DNA from: Accumulibacter sp. | Lineage (GTDB): Bacteria > Pseudomonadota > Gammaproteobacteria > Burkholderiales > Rhodocyclaceae | Assembly (NCBI GenBank): GCA_016789495.1 | Contig: JAEUOJ010000066.1 | Span: forward strand, 1-33,339 | Direction: 5' to 3' | DNA length: 33,339 bases | Part shown: one piece after another, positions 29,040 to 33,339 of the stretch | How positions within the stretch are numbered: position 1 is the first letter of the stretch | Layout of the letters: each line of letters starts with the position of its first letter | The notes under the pieces: generated by a model | What the model saw: the letters and a program-made list of their open reading frames with translations, nothing else | The model's database searches: none | Told to the model about the DNA's origin: nothing | Translations under genes and position numbers: made by a program

Positions 29040-29903
29040 ATGTCCGGCTGCCGTCGTTTTGCCTGGTCGGTCTGCTTGGCGGGGGTGTTGCCCGCTTTGC
29101 TCGTGCCAGCGCTGGTCTTCGCCGGTTTACCGAAAACCAGCAGCGTTCCGGGTGGCGTTGCCCGGGTGCCTCTTGCTCCCTGGTCGGAAGGTGCCCAGCC
29201 GCCACAAGCCTGGCTGGACGAACAGCGGGTGTTGGTCAAGGCTGAAGATGGCCAGTGGGTCGCTCTGGTCGGGTTGTCGCTGGATAGCCAACCCGGCACT
29301 TACCATTTGCGTATCGACGGTTCACCAGACAAACGGCAGGCGAGCTTCGTGGTCAATGCCAAGCACTACCCGGCGCAACGTATCACTCTCCAGGACAGCA
29401 GCAAGGTGCAGCTGTCAGCCGACGACCTGGCCCGTGTCGAAGGCGAGATGACCAGGATTCAACGTCTCAAACGCCACTGGCGGGAGTCCGAGCAGACCGA
29501 TACGCAATTCGTCCTGCCGGCGGAGGGCAGGCTCAGCGGGCGCTTCGGCCTGCGGCGCTATTTCAATGGTCAGGCTCGCGCGCCACATGCCGGCTTCGAT
29601 ATCGCCGTCCCTCGCGGTTCGGCGGTCCGGGCCAATGCCAGAGGCGTTGTTCTCGATGTCGGTGAATATTTTTTCAATGGCAAAACCGTTTTCGTCGATC
29701 ACGGCAACGGTTTGTTGAGTATGTATTGCCATCTCGACCGCATCGATGTGGCTGTTGGACAACCGGTCGACAAATGGCACGTGCTGGGCCTCTCGGGAAT
29801 GACCGGCCGGGCGACCGGTCCGCATTTGCATTGGAGCGTGATTCTCAACGGGGCGATGGTCGACCCCGAATTGTTTGTGACGCTTCCTTCGTCAAAGCAC
29901 TGA
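29040..29903 (+). CDS. M23 family peptidase (LytM-type), exported
   Basis: This is a periplasmic zinc endopeptidase or an activator of murein hydrolases. The N-terminal signal peptide (residues about 1-28) is followed by a region of unknown fold (about 30-155) and the LytM domain. Zinc ligands are in PHAGFD (H183, D187) and PHLHW (H264); H262 and H264 form the HxH. The 287-residue length and N-terminal beta-rich region (QPGTYHLRIDGSP) resemble other proteobacterial M23 peptidases that hydrolyse peptidoglycan. All zinc and catalytic residues are present, so it is likely active. It is convergent with fur. Confidence 0.92.
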   Translation: MSGCRRFAWSVCLAGVLPALLVPALVFAGLPKTSSVPGGVARVPLAPWSEGAQPPQAWLDEQRVLVKAEDGQWVALVGLSLDSQPGTYHLRIDGSPDKRQASFVVNAKHYPAQRITLQDSSKVQLSADDLARVEGEMTRIQRLKRHWRESEQTDTQFVLPAEGRLSGRFGLRRYFNGQARAPHAGFDIAVPRGSAVRANARGVVLDVGEYFFNGKTVFVDHGNGLLSMYCHLDRIDVAVGQPVDKWHVLGLSGMTGRATGPHLHWSVILNGAMVDPELFVTLPSSKH

Positions 29904-29950
29904 TTCGGAGCCGCTGTTCCGCGACAAAAGTTCCACCGGGTGATGCCGAG

Positions 29951-30406
29951 TCAGTCGGCAACGCCGAATTCAGGCGCCATGCCCGGACGATGACAGCACT
30001 CTTTGTTGATGCACTCGACATAAAGATACAAGGCGTGTTCGCGAATGGCGAAGCCATGCTCGGCCGCCGCCGCCGCTTGTCGGCGTTCAATCTCGGCATC
30101 GAAGAATTCTTCGACCCGACCGCAATCGAGGCAAACCATATGGTCATGATGTTGCCCGGCACGGCGCTCGAATACCGCCTTGCCCGACTCGAAAAAATGC
30201 CGCTCGAGAATGCCGGCCTGTTCGAACTGGGTCAGGACGCGATAAACCGTCGCCAAACCGATGTCCACGTTTTCAGACAACAACTGACGATAGACATCTT
30301 CGGCGGAAAGATGGCGGACCGCCGTCTTTTCGAAAAGCGACAGGATTCTGAGACGCGGCAAGGTGGCCTTCAGCCCGGTGCTTTTCAGATCTTTGGCGTT
30401 ACTCAT
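29951..30406 (-). CDS. fur: Ferric uptake regulator
   Basis: Fur is the iron-responsive repressor of iron uptake and storage genes. The 151-residue protein shows the winged helix (residues about 20-85; [16 protein letters not shown] is the recognition helix region) and the metal-binding dimerisation domain. [16 protein letters not shown] carries the His and first Cys pair and CINKECC the second Cys group. The ATG at 30406 has an AAGGGA ribosome site. It is divergent from bamE, the typical betaproteobacterial arrangement. Self-regulation is common in the family, but I find no convincing Fur box in the intergenic region. Confidence 0.96.
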   Translation of the reverse strand: MSNAKDLKSTGLKATLPRLRILSLFEKTAVRHLSAEDVYRQLLSENVDIGLATVYRVLTQFEQAGILERHFFESGKAVFERRAGQHHDHMVCLDCGRVEEFFDAEIERRQAAAAAEHGFAIREHALYLYVECINKECCHRPGMAPEFGVAD

Positions 30407-30569
30407 CGGTATCCCTTGGCTGGCAACGACTGGGGTAGCAAAGTTTTTCAGTTATGATATACCTAGAGGTAGGGCGACGAGCAGCGTATCGCCACCCTGC
30501 CAAGATCGACACGGAGCTCAATCGGCCAATTGTAATGCTTCGTGCCCCCACTTCCTGCTCAGCTAACAC
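30407..30569. promoter_or_regulatory. Divergent fur/bamE intergenic region
   Basis: This 163-base gap must hold both promoters. TATGAT (30453-30458) is a candidate -10 for bamE, and on the other strand TATCAT in the same place could serve fur, so the two promoters may overlap. I see no good -35 for either. There is no clear match to the Fur box, so iron control here is open. Confidence 0.35.
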
Positions 30570-31052
30570 ATGATCGATTCCCGACTCCTGGCTATTGCGC
30601 TAACTCTGAGTATCGTTGCCGGTTGTTCATCAGTACCGCGCATCGTCAACGAATACCGTATCGACATTCAACAAGGCAATGTATTGACCCAGGAAATGGT
30701 TTCCCAGTTGCGTCCTGGACTGTCCCGGGATCAGGTGCGCTTCATCCTCGGTTCGCCCATGCTTGTGGACATGTTTCACGCCGATCGCTGGGATTACGCG
30801 TATTGGCTTAAAAAAGGTAACAGTGGACAAGTCGATTCACGTCGGTTTTCGGTATTTTTCGATTCTGATGGCAAGCTGAGTAAAGTGACCGGTGACGTTG
30901 CCCCGGCGACCAGCAAGGAGCCGATGGTCATTTCCGAAACCCGCAATCGTGAACTGGCGATCAGTGAACTGGCCGATGACGGCACGGCCACCTCACCAAC
31001 TGATTCGGGACCAGGCTTCTTTCGACGGCTCCTGGAAGGCATGGGATTTTAG
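30570..31052 (+). CDS. bamE: Outer-membrane protein assembly factor BamE (SmpA/OmlA)
   Basis: BamE is a lipoprotein of the BAM complex, which inserts beta-barrel proteins into the outer membrane. The 160-residue protein has a lipobox SIVAGC (C19). It then shows the family core [42 protein letters not shown] (in parts) and [13 protein letters not shown]. The tail beyond residue about 110 is variable. The start is the ATG at 30570. It is divergent from fur and 1 base before dapB's start, the classic order. Confidence 0.95.
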   Translation: MIDSRLLAIALTLSIVAGCSSVPRIVNEYRIDIQQGNVLTQEMVSQLRPGLSRDQVRFILGSPMLVDMFHADRWDYAYWLKKGNSGQVDSRRFSVFFDSDGKLSKVTGDVAPATSKEPMVISETRNRELAISELADDGTATSPTDSGPGFFRRLLEGMGF

Positions 31053-31053
31053 G

Positions 31054-31860
31054 ATGAGTGGATTGAAAATCGCCGTCGCCGGCGCCGGTGGCCGGATGGG
31101 GCAAATGCTTGTCGAAGCCATCCTCAAGGATGTCGACTGTCAACTGGTCGCAGCCTTCGACCAACCCGGCACCCCAGCCATCGGCAAGGATGCCGGGGAA
31201 ATGATCGGGCTGCCTTGCGGCATTCCAATCGACGACGACGACTCTGCCGCCATCGCCCGCGCGCAGTGCCTGATCGATTTTACCCGCCCAGCCGGAACCC
31301 TGAGGCACCTTGCCGCTTGCCGCCAGAGCGGTACCCGGATGGTCATTGGGACCACAGGCTTCGACAGTGATGGCAAAGCAGCTATCACCGCCGCCGCCCA
31401 AGACATTCCCATTGTTTTTGCTCCCAACATGAGCGTCGGTGTCAATGTGGTTTTCAAGTTGCTCGATCTGGCTTCGAAAATAATGAACGAAGGTTACGAT
31501 ATCGAGATCGTCGAAGCCCATCATCGGCATAAAGTCGATGCTCCGTCCGGTACGGCGTTACGCATGGGCGAAGTGGTTGCCCAAGCGCTTGGTCGGAACC
31601 TAGACGCATGTTCGATTTTCGGTCGTCAAGGGGTCACCGGTGAAAGAGCGTCCTCGACCATCGGCTTTGCCACCATCCGCGGTGGCGACATCGTCGGTGA
31701 CCACACGGTGATGTATTGCGGAATCGGCGAACGGGTCGAAATCGGTCACAAAGCCAGCAGCCGTATGCCCTATGCCCTGGGCAGTCTGCGGGCGGCACGT
31801 TTTCTTCGAGACCAGCGATCCGGCCTGTTCGATATGCAGGACGTGCTCGGTCTTCGTTGA
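31054..31860 (+). CDS. dapB: 4-hydroxy-tetrahydrodipicolinate reductase
   Basis: DapB uses NAD(P)H in the lysine/diaminopimelate pathway, which also feeds peptidoglycan synthesis. The 268-residue protein has the N-terminal Rossmann motif [12 protein letters not shown] (residues about 7-18) and the catalytic/substrate region [16 protein letters not shown]. The start is the ATG at 31054, one base after the bamE stop, with AGGATG context; the frame is open upstream inside bamE in another reading. The hybrid kinase gene follows after 34 bases on the same strand. Confidence 0.97.
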   Translation: MSGLKIAVAGAGGRMGQMLVEAILKDVDCQLVAAFDQPGTPAIGKDAGEMIGLPCGIPIDDDDSAAIARAQCLIDFTRPAGTLRHLAACRQSGTRMVIGTTGFDSDGKAAITAAAQDIPIVFAPNMSVGVNVVFKLLDLASKIMNEGYDIEIVEAHHRHKVDAPSGTALRMGEVVAQALGRNLDACSIFGRQGVTGERASSTIGFATIRGGDIVGDHTVMYCGIGERVEIGHKASSRMPYALGSLRAARFLRDQRSGLFDMQDVLGLR

Positions 31861-31894
31861 ACCAGCCTGTGCTTCCCGTCGAGGCGAGTCGATT

Positions 31895-33339
31895 TTGGCG
31901 TTGAAAATCCCGATCCTGGCTGCGCAACTGGTCTCCGTACTGGGGAATAACACCGAGCACGAAATCGATCGCCTGTTGACTGAAATGGCCGGTAAAAATC
32001 CAAAACTGGCCAAAACCACCGCACAAATCCTGCAACTTGCCGATAATCTGTTGGCCAGTTTTGGCCGCCTGCAAGCCGTACAGGCGGAATTGTCCGGAGA
32101 CGCTTTTTCGCAATGGAATCTCCGTAACGGGCGGATCGAATCCGGACGCGGTTGGAAAGCGCTGCTCGGTTATCAGCAAGCGGACCTTGCCGACAGTCTG
32201 GTCGCTTGGCGCAGTCTGGCCGAACCCGACGATCTCAAGGTGTTCGATGCGGCGGTCGCCAGTCATGCCCAAGGGAAAACCGCCTTTTTTCAAAGTGCTT
32301 GCCGACTGCGCGACCAATCCGGGCAATGGCGCTGGCTGTTGCTGAAAGGGAGGATTTCCGCCTACGACGAGCACGATGTTCCTTCGCATGTGATGCTCTT
32401 GCAACGCGACATCACCGATTTCAAGCAAGCCGAGGCCGCCGCCTGGGTGGCGAAAGATTCGGCCGAAGCGGCCAATCGGGCCCGTGGCAACTTTCTGGCC
32501 AACATGAGCCATGAAATTCGTACGCCGATGAATGGGATCATTGGCATGACCGATCTGGCGCTGGATACGCAGCTCGACGCCGAGCAGCGCTATTATCTCA
32601 AGACGGTAAAGTCGTCGGCCGAATCGCTGCTGTCGATTCTCAACGACATTCTTGATTTCTCGAAAATCGAAGCGGGAAAATTGCGCTTTGAAGAAGTGCC
32701 GTTTTCCTTGTCGGCACTGATTTTCGACGCCACTCGCGCACAGGCGGTCATGGCTCACGCCAAAGGACTGGAAGTCCTGGTGACGGTGGCGCCCGACGTC
32801 CCGTCCCGCATCCTCGGCGACCCGACACGGCTACGCCAGGTGTTGATCAATCTGCTCGGCAACGCCATCAAATTCACCGAAGCGGGGGAGATTTCATTGG
32901 CCGTGTCGGTCGAGGAACGTAGCTCGAACTCGGCGACGCTTCGGTTCGCAGTACGAGATACCGGTATCGGCATTCCCATTGAGCGGCAAGCGATCATTTT
33001 CGAATCGTTCTCGCAGGGGGATGATTCGATGACCCGCCGCTTCGGCGGCACCGGCTTGGGATTAAGCATCTGCACGCATCTGGTGCAATTGATGCATGGA
33101 CGTCTTTGGCTCGAGAGTACCGAAGGAAAAGGCTCGCAATTCTTCTTCAATGGGCGCTTCACCATCGATACCAACACGTCCGAAGAACCCCCGGTGGTGA
33201 CATTCAACGATCAACGGGCGCTGATCCTGGCCCACCATCCGGCGGTCGGGACTCAGTTAGCCGAGATGCTCGGCCGCTTGGGCATCGAACCTTCGATCCT
33301 CAAGGATACTGCCAGCGCATGGCGAACCATCCAAAAATC
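31895..33339 (+). CDS. Hybrid sensor histidine kinase, partial (runs off the window end)
   Basis: An open frame of at least 481 codons continues past the end of the window. Its likely start is a TTG at 31895 with GAGG ten bases upstream; a second TTG is at 31901. Order: a helical N-terminus, a PAS-like domain (about 75-180, ending [15 protein letters not shown]), HisKA with H206 in [10 protein letters not shown], then HATPase with intact N ([13 protein letters not shown]), G1 (DTGIGIP) and G2 (GGTGLGLS) boxes. A receiver begins near residue 442, but its first strand reads [11 protein letters not shown]: the usual acidic pair is A446/H447-H448, so this first receiver looks like a pseudo-receiver. 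No transmembrane segment is visible, so it is probably soluble. It follows dapB closely. Confidence 0.88.
   Translation, partial: MALKIPILAAQLVSVLGNNTEHEIDRLLTEMAGKNPKLAKTTAQILQLADNLLASFGRLQAVQAELSGDAFSQWNLRNGRIESGRGWKALLGYQQADLADSLVAWRSLAEPDDLKVFDAAVASHAQGKTAFFQSACRLRDQSGQWRWLLLKGRISAYDEHDVPSHVMLLQRDITDFKQAEAAAWVAKDSAEAANRARGNFLANMSHEIRTPMNGIIGMTDLALDTQLDAEQRYYLKTVKSSAESLLSILNDILDFSKIEAGKLRFEEVPFSLSALIFDATRAQAVMAHAKGLEVLVTVAPDVPSRILGDPTRLRQVLINLLGNAIKFTEAGEISLAVSVEERSSNSATLRFAVRDTGIGIPIERQAIIFESFSQGDDSMTRRFGGTGLGLSICTHLVQLMHGRLWLESTEGKGSQFFFNGRFTIDTNTSEEPPVVTFNDQRALILAHHPAVGTQLAEMLGRLGIEPSILKDTASAWRTIQK

Noticed and set aside
31634-32758. 374-codon open frame on the minus strand across dapB and the second kinase
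   Set aside because: Antisense to dapB and to conserved HisKA/HATPase motifs; no recognisable content.

Overview
The window is a GC-rich, densely coded stretch of bacterial chromosome. Gene content and order point to a betaproteobacterium, most likely Rhodocyclales: petABC followed by sspA-sspB, leuS-lptE-holA with proA nearby, xerD-ogt, and fur divergent from bamE-dapB. The order assignment is an inference from synteny and has not been tested by a database search. Most genes are single-copy housekeeping or core accessory functions. I see no insertion sequence, prophage, CRISPR array, tRNA or rRNA.

Layout. 1-3.9 kb (+): cytochrome bc1 complex (petA, petB, petC), a large nested hairpin, then sspA and sspB. 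3.9-5.3 kb (+): cobS and an overlapping alpha-ribazole phosphatase-like gene. 5.3-8.3 kb (-): xerD, ogt and a chalcone-isomerase-like periplasmic protein form an overlapping operon, preceded by a separate SAM methyltransferase with a long palindrome upstream. 8.6-15.4 kb (-): a conserved secreted protein, leuS, lptE, holA and proA, interrupted by one small Cys-containing gene on the plus strand. 16.0-19.7 kb (+): a large hybrid histidine kinase that has lost several key phosphotransfer residues, then an orphan cheD. 20.1-24.4 kb: an isochorismatase-fold hydrolase (-), an ankyrin lipoprotein (+), a WaaE-like glycosyltransferase (-) and a beta-CASP nuclease (-). 24.8-28.1 kb (+): an Ala-rich small protein, an HExxH SprA-related protein, and an asparagine-synthetase-like protein without the Cys2 glutaminase nucleophile. 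28.2-29.9 kb (+): a YpfJ-type zinc peptidase and an M23 peptidase. 29.9-31.9 kb: fur (-), then bamE and dapB (+). From about 31.9 kb a second hybrid kinase runs off the end of the window.

Functionally, petABC supplies respiratory quinol oxidation. LptE, BamE, the M23 peptidase and the WaaE-like enzyme serve the outer membrane and cell wall. SspA/SspB and Fur are global regulators. ProA and DapB are amino-acid biosynthesis enzymes.

The most unusual content is the degenerate hybrid kinase beside a lone cheD, the paired Ala-rich and HExxH genes, the Cys-less asparagine-synthetase homologue, and several long inverted repeats in gene-free gaps. I did not find a clearly new multi-gene defence or mobile system.
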